DNA from: Ramlibacter pinisoli
GTDB lineage: Bacteria > Pseudomonadota > Gammaproteobacteria > Burkholderiales > Burkholderiaceae_C
NCBI RefSeq assembly: GCF_009758015.1
Contig: NZ_WSEL01000009.1
Location: forward strand, 620,001-684,000
Length of the DNA stretch: 64,000 bases
Direction: 5' to 3'
Shown: positions 49,899 to 58,343 of the stretch, one piece after another
How the letters are laid out: every line of letters begins with the position of its first letter
Numbering within the stretch: position 1 is the stretch's first letter
Position numbers and translations under genes: made by a program
The notes under the pieces: generated by a model
What the model was told of the DNA's origin: nothing
Databases searched by the model: none
What the model saw: only the letters and a program-made list of their open reading frames with translations

Positions 49899-51487
49899 GC
49901 CCGCTCGAGCCGGCGGCGGCCGGCTTCGACCGTGAACCGGGCCAGCGTCGAGACCTGCGCGTCGATGCGCCGCGCATCGTCCAGGCCGCGCAGCGTGGTG
50001 GTCAGGCGATCGGGCGTGAACTCGGCGACCCCGTAACCCCGGTGGGCGGCGTCGGCGAAGACGAAGTGCGGGTTCTCGGCCAGCCGCGCCGGCAGGCGCT
50101 CGGCGCCACCGGGCCGCGACGTGATGCTGGTGCCGCAGAACTCCACGCCCAGGAGCTCGCTGTCGGCGCGGTCGTAATCGGCGAGCACGTGGCCGACCCA
50201 GTTCTCGTGCACGTCGCCGCCCAGGAACACCGGGTTGGCGACCCGGTGACGCTGCAGCGCCTCCAGCAGGCGCCGCCGCGCCGCCGGGTAGCCGTCCCAG
50301 CCATCACCGGCAAAGAGCTGGCCGGGCCCCGATCGCAGGTCGCGCTGCCCGAACAGCGTCTGCTGGCCCAGCACGGTCCAGGCCTGCGGAGCCTCGCCCA
50401 AAGCCTGGTCGAGCCAGCGCTCCTGCTGCGGGCCGAGCAGGGTGCGCCGGGGGTCGTCCCAGGACGGGCAGGTGGCGGGGTCGACCGGCCCGGAGGCCTG
50501 TCCGTCCGGTGCGCAGGCCTGCGGATCACGGTACTGCCGGTCGTCCAGCAGCAGCAGGTCGGCCAGCCGGCCGAACCGGTAGCGCGTGTGCAGGCGCAGT
50601 TCGCCGCCCGCCCGGCCGGCCGTGAGCGCCTTCGCGAACTCGGCCGCGCGCACCGGCATGTGCTCGTAGTACGCCTGGTAGGCCGCCGCCCGCCGGGCCG
50701 CGAAATCGGCCACCGCGTTCATGCGCAGCGGGCGCGGATCGCCGGCGTGCCCGCCGGCGTAGTCGTTCTGGACTTCGTGGTCGTCCCAGGTCACCAGCCA
50801 GGGGCAGGCGGCATGCATCGCCTGCAGTCCGGGCTCGCTGCGGTGCAGGGCATAGCGTTCGCGGTACTGGGGCAGCGTCTTCACCCAGCCCAGGGTCGGG
50901 AAGCTGCGGACCGCCGCCGTCGCATTGGGGTACTCGTAGATGTAATCGCCCAGGAACACCACGAAGTCCGGCCGCTCCGCGTGCATGTGGCGCCAGGCCG
51001 CGTAGTGCCCGTGCTCCCACCGTTGGCAGGAGGCGTACGCGATGCGCAGCAGGTTGGGCGCCGCGCCGGGCGCAGGCAGCGTCCGGGTCCGGCCCACGGT
51101 GCTGGCGGCGTCGCCGGCCAGGAAGCGGTAGAAGTACCAGCGGTCCGGCTCGAGCCCGGGCACTTCGACGTGGACGCTGTGCCCGAGGTCCGGCAGGGCC
51201 AGGGCCTCGCCGCGTTGCACGATCTGGGCGAAGTTCTCGTCGTGCGCCACTTCCCAGTGCACCGGCAGCGCCGAGCGGCCGCCGTCGGGCAGGCCCCCTG
51301 CCGGCAGCAGCCGCGTCCAGAGCACGACGGAATCCGGTGCAGGGGCGCCGCTGGTGACGCCCAGCGTGAAGGGGTCGCTGGACCATCGCTGCTGCGCCTG
51401 GGTGCCGCGGGGCAGCCACAGCGTGCCGGCGGCCGCCGCCGCGAGCTGGAGCAGCCTGCGGCGGTCCGGACGGTGGGCGGCGGTCAT
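49895..51487 (-). CDS. phoD: PhoD-type alkaline phosphatase/phosphodiesterase
   Basis: 530 residues. Secreted Ca/Fe-dependent phosphatase-phosphodiesterase. Twin-arginine signal DRRRLLQLAAAAAGTLWLP, cleaved near AQAQ, so exported folded by Tat. PhoD N-terminal Fn3-like domain (FTLGVTSGAPAPDSVVLWTR), then the metallophosphatase domain: ASCQRWEHG, FVVFLGDYIYEY, VTWDDHEVQNDYA, FLGGDVHENWVG and the C-terminal LGVEFCGTSITS. Start ATG at 51487; ATG at 51511 would add eight residues. Coupled to the sensor kinase downstream. Confidence 0.94.
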   Translation of the reverse strand: MTAAHRPDRRRLLQLAAAAAGTLWLPRGTQAQQRWSSDPFTLGVTSGAPAPDSVVLWTRLLPAGGLPDGGRSALPVHWEVAHDENFAQIVQRGEALALPDLGHSVHVEVPGLEPDRWYFYRFLAGDAASTVGRTRTLPAPGAAPNLLRIAYASCQRWEHGHYAAWRHMHAERPDFVVFLGDYIYEYPNATAAVRSFPTLGWVKTLPQYRERYALHRSEPGLQAMHAACPWLVTWDDHEVQNDYAGGHAGDPRPLRMNAVADFAARRAAAYQAYYEHMPVRAAEFAKALTAGRAGGELRLHTRYRFGRLADLLLLDDRQYRDPQACAPDGQASGPVDPATCPSWDDPRRTLLGPQQERWLDQALGEAPQAWTVLGQQTLFGQRDLRSGPGQLFAGDGWDGYPAARRRLLEALQRHRVANPVFLGGDVHENWVGHVLADYDRADSELLGVEFCGTSITSRPGGAERLPARLAENPHFVFADAAHRGYGVAEFTPDRLTTTLRGLDDARRIDAQVSTLARFTVEAGRRRLERA

Positions 51488-51596
51488 GGCCGGCGGACTA
51501 TAGCAACCCATCCGTGTGCACGCAGTGGCAAGCGTCCGGTCTGACGCGCCGCCGCACGCTGCCTACACTGGTCGCCACAGCCACCGGGAAGCGCGC

Positions 51597-52454
51597 ATGC
51601 TCGTCATCACCTGGAACATCCAGTGGGGCCGCGGGGTCGACGGCCGGGTCGACCTGCCCCGCATCGTGGCCGGCGCCCGCGCCCTGGGCGACTTCGACGT
51701 CCTGTGCCTGCAGGAAGTGGCGGACAACTATCCCGGGCTGGAGGGCCTCGCGGCGGGCGTCGACCAGTTCGCGCAACTGGCCGGGCTGCTGCCCGCCTAC
51801 CACGCGGTGGACGGCGTGGCGACCGAGCGCCACACGCCGGGGCTGGGGCCGCAGCGCTTCGGCAACATGGTCTTCACCCGCCTGCCCCCGGTGCAGGTGC
51901 TGCGCCACCAGCTGCCCTCGCCCGCCGATCCCGCCAACCACAGCATGCCGCGGCTGGCGCTGGAGGTCGTGCTCGACGCCCCGGGCGGCCCGCTGCGCAT
52001 CACCACCACGCACCTGGAGTACTACTCGGCCGCGCAGCGGCAGGCGCAAGTGGAAGCCTTGCGCGACCTGCAACGCACGGCGGCCGCCCACCCCTCCCCC
52101 GGCCTGCCCGGCCAGGAGGGCACGCCGTTCGAGCCCCGCCCGCGCGGGCCGCGCGCCGTGCTGACCGGCGACTTCAACTGCGCCGCCACCGATCCGGCCG
52201 TGGCGCGCCTGCAGGAGCCGGTCGCCGGTGCCCCGCGCTGGGTCGATGCCTGGACGCTCGCGCATCCCGGCCAGCCCCATCCCCCCACCCTCGGCCTGCA
52301 CGACCGGGCGCAGTGGAAGGGCTTCACGGGCAGCTTCGATTTCCTGTTCGTCAGCCAAGACCTGGCCGGGGCCGTGCGCCGGATCGAGGCCGACCTGCAG
52401 ACGCAGGCGTCCGACCATCAACCGGTCCTGCTCGAGCTGGACCTGAGCCGGTAG
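51597..52454 (+). CDS. Endonuclease/exonuclease/phosphatase family protein
   Basis: 285 residues. EEP fold (DNase I/exonuclease III/sphingomyelinase class): VITWNIQWGRGVDG with the first Asn, FDVLCLQEVADN with metal Glu, RITTTHLEYYS, VLTGDFNCAATDPA with the Asp-Asn pair, FDFLFVSQDL and terminal ASDHQPVLLEL with the catalytic Asp-His. No signal peptide is seen. Substrate (DNA, inositol phosphate or lipid) not decidable. It diverges from phoD across 109 bases and its last 37 bases overlap the convergent MFS gene. Confidence 0.9.
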   Translation: MLVITWNIQWGRGVDGRVDLPRIVAGARALGDFDVLCLQEVADNYPGLEGLAAGVDQFAQLAGLLPAYHAVDGVATERHTPGLGPQRFGNMVFTRLPPVQVLRHQLPSPADPANHSMPRLALEVVLDAPGGPLRITTTHLEYYSAAQRQAQVEALRDLQRTAAAHPSPGLPGQEGTPFEPRPRGPRAVLTGDFNCAATDPAVARLQEPVAGAPRWVDAWTLAHPGQPHPPTLGLHDRAQWKGFTGSFDFLFVSQDLAGAVRRIEADLQTQASDHQPVLLELDLSR

Positions 52455-53680
52455 AGCAGGAACAGCACGATCGCCAGGTTGAGCGCGTTCCAGGCGATGC
52501 CGTTCAGGAACGCGGCGCGGTAGGAACCCGTGAGGTCGAACACGGCGCCCGACATCCAGCCGCCCAGCGCCATCCCGAACAGCGTGGCCATCAGCACCGT
52601 TCCGACCCGGGCGCCCGCCTCGGCCGGCGGGAAATGCTGTCGCACGATGAGCGCGTACGACGGCACGATGCCGCCCTGGAACAGCCCGAACATCGCGGAC
52701 ACCAGGTAGAGCGACATCATCCCGGCGGCGGGCAGGAAACTCAGCAGCGCGATGCCCTGCAGCACCGAGCCCAGCAGCAGGGTGCGCAGGCCGCCGATGC
52801 GGTCGGAGATCCAGCCCGACACCAGCCGGCTCACCACGCCCATGCCGAGCATGAGCGCCAGCATCTCGGCCCCGCGCGCCGCGCCGAAGCCCAGGTCGCT
52901 GCAGTACGCGACGATGTGCACCTGCGGCATCGACATCGCCACGCAGCAGGCCACGCCCGCCACGCACAGCAGGGTTTGCGCCACTCCGGGCGCCAGGCCC
53001 ATCGGCCGCGAACCGGCTGCGGGCGCCGGCACCGGGCCCGCGGTCGGGGCCGGCGCCGCCAGCACTGGCGGGCGCGGCCGCAGGAACAGCGCCAGCGGCA
53101 GGATGGTGACCAGGCAGAACACGCCGATGCCGACGTAGGTGTTGCGCCAGCCGTGGCCATCGATGAAGTGCTGCATCACCGGGGGCCACACCGCGCCGGC
53201 CACGTAGTTGCCGCTCATGCAGATCGCCAGCGCGATGCCGCGCCGCCGGTCGAACCACAGCGAGGTGTCGGACACCAGCGGCGCGAACGTGGCCGAGGTG
53301 CCCAGGAAACCGAGGAACAGGCCCTGGGCGATGCAGAACGTCCACAGGCCCGGCGCCAGCCCGGCGGCGATGAAGCCCACCCCCAGGCCCACGCCGCCGA
53401 CCAGCACCGGCCACATCACGCCGAAGCGGTCGGCCATGCGGCCCATGACGACGCCGCCCACCCCGAAGCCGATCATGGTCAGGGTGTAGGGCAGCGAGGC
53501 ATCGCCGCGGGCGACGCCGAATTCGACCTGGATCGCGGGCAGCACGACCGTGACGGCATACATGCCGGCACCGCCGATGGTCATCAGCACCAGCGACACG
53601 GCCAGGCGCAGCCAGGCATAGGTGGACTCGATGGCGGCGGCCGCGGCGGGCGCGCCCCGCAGGACGGCGGCGGAGGTCAT
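52418..53680 (-). CDS. MFS transporter
   Basis: 420 residues, about 12 hydrophobic helices with a central cytoplasmic loop rich in Ala and Pro (residues ~215-235). The MFS loop 2-3 motif appears as GRMADRFGVMWPV, and the symmetric one as GWISDRIGGLRTL. The pattern (AQGLFLGFLGTSATFAPL; IVPSYALIVRQHFPPAEAG) resembles oxalate/formate or monocarboxylate porters of the OFA type. Substrate unknown. The 175-base gap to pssA shows no clear promoter. Confidence 0.88.
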   Translation of the reverse strand: MTSAAVLRGAPAAAAAIESTYAWLRLAVSLVLMTIGGAGMYAVTVVLPAIQVEFGVARGDASLPYTLTMIGFGVGGVVMGRMADRFGVMWPVLVGGVGLGVGFIAAGLAPGLWTFCIAQGLFLGFLGTSATFAPLVSDTSLWFDRRRGIALAICMSGNYVAGAVWPPVMQHFIDGHGWRNTYVGIGVFCLVTILPLALFLRPRPPVLAAPAPTAGPVPAPAAGSRPMGLAPGVAQTLLCVAGVACCVAMSMPQVHIVAYCSDLGFGAARGAEMLALMLGMGVVSRLVSGWISDRIGGLRTLLLGSVLQGIALLSFLPAAGMMSLYLVSAMFGLFQGGIVPSYALIVRQHFPPAEAGARVGTVLMATLFGMALGGWMSGAVFDLTGSYRAAFLNGIAWNALNLAIVLFLLYRLRSSSSRTG

Positions 53681-53855
53681 CGGCGCATTGGACACGGCGC
53701 CGCAGCCCGGCGCATCGGGAACATCCTGCTTGCGCGCGCCCCGTCGGACGGCACCGACAAGCGCCGGTGCCCCGTGCCGACTCAACCCTGCCGCACAGCG
53801 ACTAAGGTGAGCCGATCCATCGACCGGCCCTCCCAACCCATCCACCGTCCCTGCC

Positions 53856-54482
53856 ATGCACACCGTCGCCCCCCGCCACTTCTCGATGCTGCGGGGCTTC
53901 CACCTCGCCGACTTCTTCACCCTCGGCAACGCCGCCTGCGGCGTCGGCGCCGTGTTCCTGGCCATGCGGTACCTGGTCAGCGGCGAGACGCTGCATTTCT
54001 TCGCCGCCGCCGCCCTGGCCCCCGCAGCGTTCATCTTCGACGTGCTCGACGGCCGCATCGCCCGGGCCCGCCACGAGCACTCCCCGCTGGGTCGGGAGCT
54101 CGATTCGCTCTCCGACGTGATCTCGTTCGGCGTCGGTCCGGCCGCCCTCGCCTTCGCCGCCGGCGCCCAGGGCGGCTGGGACGCCGCCGCCCTCATCTAT
54201 TTCGTGTGCTGCGGCGTCAGCCGACTGGCGCGCTACAACGTCACCGCCGAATCGCTCAGCGGTGACAGCGGCAAGGTCTCGCATTTCGAGGGCACGCCCA
54301 TTCCCACCAGCGTGCTGCTCACGGCCGTGCTGGCATTCGCCGCCTGGCAGGGCCGCATCGGCGAGCAGCTGTGGGGCGGCGCGATCGAGCTCGGCCCATG
54401 GACGCTGCACCCGGTGGTGCTCCTGTTCGTGCTGTCGGGCAGCCTGATGATCAGCAAGACGCTGCACATTCCCAAGCCGTGA
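53856..54482 (+). CDS. pssA: CDP-diacylglycerol-serine O-phosphatidyltransferase
   Basis: 208 residues. CDP-alcohol phosphotransferase of the membrane type: the motif DGx2ARx8Gx3Dx3D is present as DVLDGRIARARHEHSPLGRE followed by LDSLSD. Helices include FFTLGNAACGVGAVFLAM. The FTLGNAACG start and length identify phosphatidylserine synthase rather than PgsA. Uses CDP-diacylglycerol from CdsA. GTG of the next gene overlaps its stop. Confidence 0.92.
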   Translation: MHTVAPRHFSMLRGFHLADFFTLGNAACGVGAVFLAMRYLVSGETLHFFAAAALAPAAFIFDVLDGRIARARHEHSPLGRELDSLSDVISFGVGPAALAFAAGAQGGWDAAALIYFVCCGVSRLARYNVTAESLSGDSGKVSHFEGTPIPTSVLLTAVLAFAAWQGRIGEQLWGGAIELGPWTLHPVVLLFVLSGSLMISKTLHIPKP

Positions 54483-55006
54483 CGATCGCTGGCGTCCCTT
54501 CCCTGCGCCTGTTCCTTGCCCTCTGGCCCGACGACGCGACCCGCCGCTCCCTGGCCAGGCAGCAGCAGGAGTGGGGCTGGCCGCCCGGTGCCGCACTGGT
54601 GCCGCCGGAGAAGCTGCACGTCACGCTGCATTTCCTCGGGGCGGTGCCGGCGACCCGCCTGCCGGCCCTGCGCCCGCTGCTCGCAGTGGCGGGTCAATCG
54701 TTCGAACTGGGTGCCGAGGGTGCCCGCACGAAGGTGTGGCCGGGCGGCATCGCCGTCCTGGAACTCGCCGCGCCACCTGCGTTGCAGGAGCTGCACGCGG
54801 CACTGGCGACCGCGTTGCGCAACCAGGGCTTCGCGAGCGAACTCCGGGCCTACCGTCCCCACGTCACGTTTGCGCGCAAGGCCACGGGCGCGCGGCCGCC
54901 GGGAGCCGTGCGGCCCTTCGCATGGCGCTGCGACGGCACGTGGGCGCTGGTTCGCAGCAGCCCGCGCGAGGGCTACCAGGTGGTGGCGGTCGATGCGCTG
55001 CGCTGA
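54479..55006 (+). CDS. thpR: RNA 2',3'-cyclic phosphodiesterase / 2'-5' RNA ligase
   Basis: 175 residues. 2H phosphoesterase with two HxTx motifs, HVTLHFLGAVP (near residue 45) and HVTFARKATG (near residue 128), which form the active site; N-terminal LRLFLALWPDD is typical of ThpR. Starts at GTG overlapping the pssA stop (GTGA). The biological substrate in bacteria is not known. Confidence 0.92.
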   Translation: MTIAGVPSLRLFLALWPDDATRRSLARQQQEWGWPPGAALVPPEKLHVTLHFLGAVPATRLPALRPLLAVAGQSFELGAEGARTKVWPGGIAVLELAAPPALQELHAALATALRNQGFASELRAYRPHVTFARKATGARPPGAVRPFAWRCDGTWALVRSSPREGYQVVAVDALR

Positions 55007-55016
55007 CCTGGTCTTC

Positions 55017-55050
55017 GGAACGGCAGAGGCAATCATGCCTCTGCCGTTCC
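55017..55050. repeat. Perfect 15-bp inverted repeat after thpR
   Basis: GGAACGGCAGAGGCA (55017-55031) and TGCCTCTGCCGTTCC (55036-55050), 4-nt loop ATCA, ten bases after the thpR stop. Followed by TTCCTGAGC, so only a weak T-run. It may be an intrinsic terminator or a stable RNA hairpin. The rest of the gap to 55169 holds nothing recognised. Confidence 0.8.
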
Positions 55051-55169
55051 TTCCTGAGCATGGCTCCTTCGGACTAGCCAGTGGCCCAAGGGAGTCAGGC
55101 GGCTGGGAAAAAGGAGCATTCCACTGGCAACAGGCGGAACAATGCACCGAGACCCACTCTCCTCACACA

Positions 55170-55970
55170 ATGCAAGAACGCCTTTCCTGGGCCCAAGCCG
55201 CCTGTGCGCGCGTGATGCGCCCCCTGGTGCGCCTGGCGCTGGGCATGGGGCTGAAGCACCCCCACCTGGAAGGCATGCTGCGCGACCTGCTGCTGGAAGA
55301 AGCCACGCGCCTGTGGCAGCGGCAGGGCGTCGCAGCCCCCAACATCAGCCAGCTCGCCGTCACCACCGGCCTGAACCGCAAGGACGTGACGGCGCGCGTG
55401 CGCCGGCCGGCCGATCCGCTGCCGCACACCGAACTGTCGGCGGCGGCCAAGACCTTCACCCGCTGGCTGCAGCTGGCCAGCGAGGACCCGGCGCTGGCGG
55501 TGCTGCCGGTGGCCGCCAACGGCCACGGCCTCTCGTTCGAGGACGTTGCCCGCGAGGCCAGCCGCGGCGACGTGCACCACCGCGCGGTGCTCGACGAACT
55601 GATGCGCCTGGGCATGTGCTCCCGCGTCGATCCCGGTCGGGTCGAGCTCACCGCCGAGGGCTTCGTGCCGGCGTCCGACCTGCAGGGAACGCTGGCCTTC
55701 CTGGGTGACAACCTGCGTGACCACGCCTCCGCCGCCGTCTCCAACGCACTCGCCGAGGCGCCGCTGCTCCTGGAGCGCGCGGTCTACGCCGAGGGCCTGA
55801 GCGAGGCCGACTGCGACGCCGTGCACCAGTGGATGCGCCACCGCTGGAGCGGCCTCCACCGCGACCTGGTGGGACAACTCAGCGAGGCGATCGCGCGCAG
55901 CGGCGCCCAGGGGGAGCGCCGGCTGCGCATCGGCGTGTACGTCTGGCACGGCGACCGGGAGCCATCATGA
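55170..55970 (+). CDS. DUF6502-like protein, possible HTH regulator
   Basis: 266 residues, soluble, mostly helical. Near residues 53-76 a helix-turn-helix-like stretch is seen (ISQLAVTTGLNRKDVTARV), followed by a second winged-helix-like region (FEDVAREASRGDVHHRAVLD, ELMRLGMCSRVDPGRVELTA). I recognise it as like the DUF6502 family found in betaproteobacteria; no function is established. The ATG of the lipoprotein gene downstream overlaps its stop (ATGA), so the two are made together; a role in controlling or supporting that lipoprotein is inference. Confidence 0.78.
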   Translation: MQERLSWAQAACARVMRPLVRLALGMGLKHPHLEGMLRDLLLEEATRLWQRQGVAAPNISQLAVTTGLNRKDVTARVRRPADPLPHTELSAAAKTFTRWLQLASEDPALAVLPVAANGHGLSFEDVAREASRGDVHHRAVLDELMRLGMCSRVDPGRVELTAEGFVPASDLQGTLAFLGDNLRDHASAAVSNALAEAPLLLERAVYAEGLSEADCDAVHQWMRHRWSGLHRDLVGQLSEAIARSGAQGERRLRIGVYVWHGDREPS

Positions 55971-57265
55971 AGCGGCGCGAGGTCCTCGCCGCCACCGCCC
56001 TGGGCCTGCTGCTGCCCGGCTGCGGCGGCGGCGGAGGCGGCTTTGCCTCTCTCGGCTCGATCGGGTCAATCGGCTCGGGCGGCACCGGCATCTCGCCGGG
56101 CGGCATCGGCTCGGGCGGCACCGGCGTGGTCGTCACCACGGTCGGCCCGGTCGATGGCTTCGGCAGCATCATCGTCAACGGCATCCGGTTCGACATCGAG
56201 ACCGCGCAGTTCGACCTGCGCGACCAGGGCGAGCTGCGGCTGGGCATCGTGGTGCAGGTGGTCGGAACCTACGATCCCGCCACCAACCAGGGAACGGCAT
56301 CCCTGGTGTCGTCGTCCGCCGACCTGCGCGGCCTGGTGGCCGGCCTGGACCGCACGGCGCGCCGTTTCGCCGTCAAGACGATCGAGGTCCAGGTCGACGA
56401 CAGCACCGTCTTCGCCGGCGGCCTCTCCGGCCTGGCCGACCTCGAGGACACCCAACCCGTGCAGGTGCATGGCCTGCCCGGCGGCAACGGACAGCTGCGC
56501 GCGACACGGGTGGAACTCGTGGCCACGCTGGGCGCCCCCGTCGTGAGCGGCATCGTGCAGGCGAGGGACCCGGTCAACCAGACCTTCCGGATCGGTGACC
56601 AGCTCGTGCGTTACGACAAGGCGACGTCGGGCAGTTCGGGCGCCCCCGCCACCGTGGCCGAGGGCGACCTTGTGAAGATCCGGGCTTCGGTGGCCGCCCC
56701 CGTGCTGGACGCCACGAGCGTCGAGCCCTGGTCGCAGGCGCCCGCCAACGACGAGTCCCTGAGCCTGGGCGGCCTGGTGAGCGACTTCCGCAGCCTGGGC
56801 TCGCTGCGCGTGGACGGACGGGCGGTCGATGCGTCGGGCGCCAACGTCTCCGGCGGTCCCGCTTCCTCGGTCGGCAATGGGGTCCGGGTGGACGTCACGG
56901 GCGTGGTCCGGCAAGGCGTGCTGGTCGCCAGCCGGCTGCGGTTGCGCGGTGAGCCGTCGTCCGGGTCGACGCCCACGACGCCCACGACGCCGACGACCCC
57001 GACTACCCCGACAACGCCCGGCACACCGACGACCCCCGCGCCGACCGCCAACGAGGCCGCCTTCAGCGCCGAGGGCACCGTGGGGTCGTTCCGCTCGGTC
57101 GCCGAGTTCAAGATCAAGGGCCAGGACATCAACGCCAGCCGCGCGACCTTCGTCGGCGGCACCCAGGCCTCGCTGCGCTCGGGGGCGAAGGTGCTGGTGA
57201 CCGGCTCGCGCGTCGTCGACGACGTGCTGCAGGCCGACCGGGTCGAGTTCCGGGAGGACCGCTAA
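55967..57265 (+). CDS. DUF5666-type repeat lipoprotein
   Basis: 432 residues. Lipoprotein signal: MKRREVLAATALGLLLPGC with Cys19 followed by six Gly, then a Gly/Ser-rich segment. The body is several DUF5666-like beta domains (VDGFGSIIVNGIRFDIETAQ; VSGIVQARDPVNQTFRIGD; LGGLVSDFRSLGSLRVDGRA; AEGTVGSFRSVAEFKIKGQD), each about 70-90 residues. A Thr-Pro linker at residues 335-357 splits the last domain off. Probably anchored in the outer or inner membrane facing the periplasm. Function unknown. Confidence 0.82.
   Translation: MKRREVLAATALGLLLPGCGGGGGGFASLGSIGSIGSGGTGISPGGIGSGGTGVVVTTVGPVDGFGSIIVNGIRFDIETAQFDLRDQGELRLGIVVQVVGTYDPATNQGTASLVSSSADLRGLVAGLDRTARRFAVKTIEVQVDDSTVFAGGLSGLADLEDTQPVQVHGLPGGNGQLRATRVELVATLGAPVVSGIVQARDPVNQTFRIGDQLVRYDKATSGSSGAPATVAEGDLVKIRASVAAPVLDATSVEPWSQAPANDESLSLGGLVSDFRSLGSLRVDGRAVDASGANVSGGPASSVGNGVRVDVTGVVRQGVLVASRLRLRGEPSSGSTPTTPTTPTTPTTPTTPGTPTTPAPTANEAAFSAEGTVGSFRSVAEFKIKGQDINASRATFVGGTQASLRSGAKVLVTGSRVVDDVLQADRVEFREDR
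56969..57037 (+). repeat. In-frame 9-bp repeats coding a Thr-Pro linker
   Basis: Imperfect 9-base units (ACGCCCACG and variants) code the PTTPTTPTT pattern at residues 335-357 of the DUF5666 lipoprotein. The unit is a multiple of three, so copy-number change would alter linker length without breaking the frame. Confidence 0.75.
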
Positions 57266-57278
57266 CCCGGCCTGCTGT

Positions 57279-57899
57279 TCAGCGGCCGGGACCGCCGCCG
57301 CTGGGCAGGAAGCCTGGCCTGGTCGCCTCGAAATCGGGGCCCGACGGGGCCTCCTTCATGGCAGCGTCGCGGATGGCGAACAGTGCCTGCAGGTCCTCGG
57401 CCACGTCGTCGTCCACCCCCGCGGTGCCGGCGAGCGCGGCGGGAGCCGTGCCCTGCGCCCCTTCCTTGTGCCACGCGCCACCCTCCGGCAGGGCACCGCC
57501 GGACTTGGCGGTGATGCCGGCGAACTGCCAGGAAATGCTGAGCAGCCAGTCCCAGGCACGCGGATCGAACTTCTCGATCTCGGCCATCAGGCTGCTCTGG
57601 AACGAGGGGATGTAGGTGAGCAGGCTGGCCTGCCCCTGCTTGACGACGAACTGCACGTGCAGGCCGCTGCGGCGCTTGCTGTTGACCACCGGCAGCATGC
57701 GGCACTCGATCCAGTCGGATGGCACGGCATGCCGGCGCATGGTGTCGCGCAAGGTGAGCTGCACCAGCTCGCGACGCGCCGCCTCGCGCTCGGCCGCGTC
57801 GTCGTCCGGGTCGTCGCTCTCCTGGAAGCGGGTGCCCGAGACCGGGCCGGAGTCGGGCTCGGCACGCTCCGACTTGAACAACTTGTTGAGCAGCCCCAT
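57279..57899 (-). CDS. Conserved hypothetical protein
   Basis: 206 residues; no family recognised. N-terminal MGLLNKLFKSERAEPD, an acidic stretch ESDDPDDDAAEREAA, then a compact alpha/beta region (about 45-130) with LRDTMRRHAVPSDWIECRML and GLHVQFVVKQGQASLLTYIP, and a low-complexity Gly/Ala/Pro C-terminus. No signal peptide or membrane helix. Codon use is like its neighbours. Faces the DUF5666 gene 13 bases away. Confidence 0.7.
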   Translation of the reverse strand: MGLLNKLFKSERAEPDSGPVSGTRFQESDDPDDDAAEREAARRELVQLTLRDTMRRHAVPSDWIECRMLPVVNSKRRSGLHVQFVVKQGQASLLTYIPSFQSSLMAEIEKFDPRAWDWLLSISWQFAGITAKSGGALPEGGAWHKEGAQGTAPAALAGTAGVDDDVAEDLQALFAIRDAAMKEAPSGPDFEATRPGFLPSGGGPGR

Positions 57900-57942
57900 G
57901 GCCGGATTATGGCCCGGCAGCCCAGCAGGAGCGCCGGGAAAG

Positions 57943-58260
57943 TTATTCGAGGAAGGCCGTGTTCAGCCTGGCGCCGACGGTGTAGCCGCCAGCGCAGGGG
58001 TCGCAGCGCACCACCGTGGCGAGGCAGCGCAGCGGGAAGTTGTGGCCATCCAACAGGTATTCGACGGTGAGGTCGATTTCCTCGCCCACCGTGTAGGGCT
58101 CGCGGGCGGTAAACGACAGCCCGCTGACGCTCAGGTCGCGCGTGATGCCCGCCCGGTCCGATCCCACCGCGAGCGGCAGCTCCATCTCGAAGCGCTCGGC
58201 CCCGCGCTGCTCCTCGCGCCGCCGCAGCGGCACCACGACCCGGTGTTCAACGGTTGCCAT
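57943..58260 (-). CDS. PilZ domain protein
   Basis: 105 residues. Single PilZ domain with both cyclic-di-GMP contact motifs: RxxxR as QRGAERF near residue 19 and DxSxxG as RDLSVSGLSF near residue 40. No effector domain is attached. AGGAGGA four bases before ATG 58260 is a strong ribosome-binding site and fixes the start. Lies 83 bases after a second PilZ gene on the same strand. Confidence 0.88.
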   Translation of the reverse strand: MATVEHRVVVPLRRREEQRGAERFEMELPLAVGSDRAGITRDLSVSGLSFTAREPYTVGEEIDLTVEYLLDGHNFPLRCLATVVRCDPCAGGYTVGARLNTAFLE

Positions 58261-58343
58261 CGTGTCCTCCTGCGCCGCGACACCGGCGCGCTGTCCATGT
58301 CCATCCATGCCCCGGCGCGCCCGGTCGCCGTGGCGCCCTCCGG

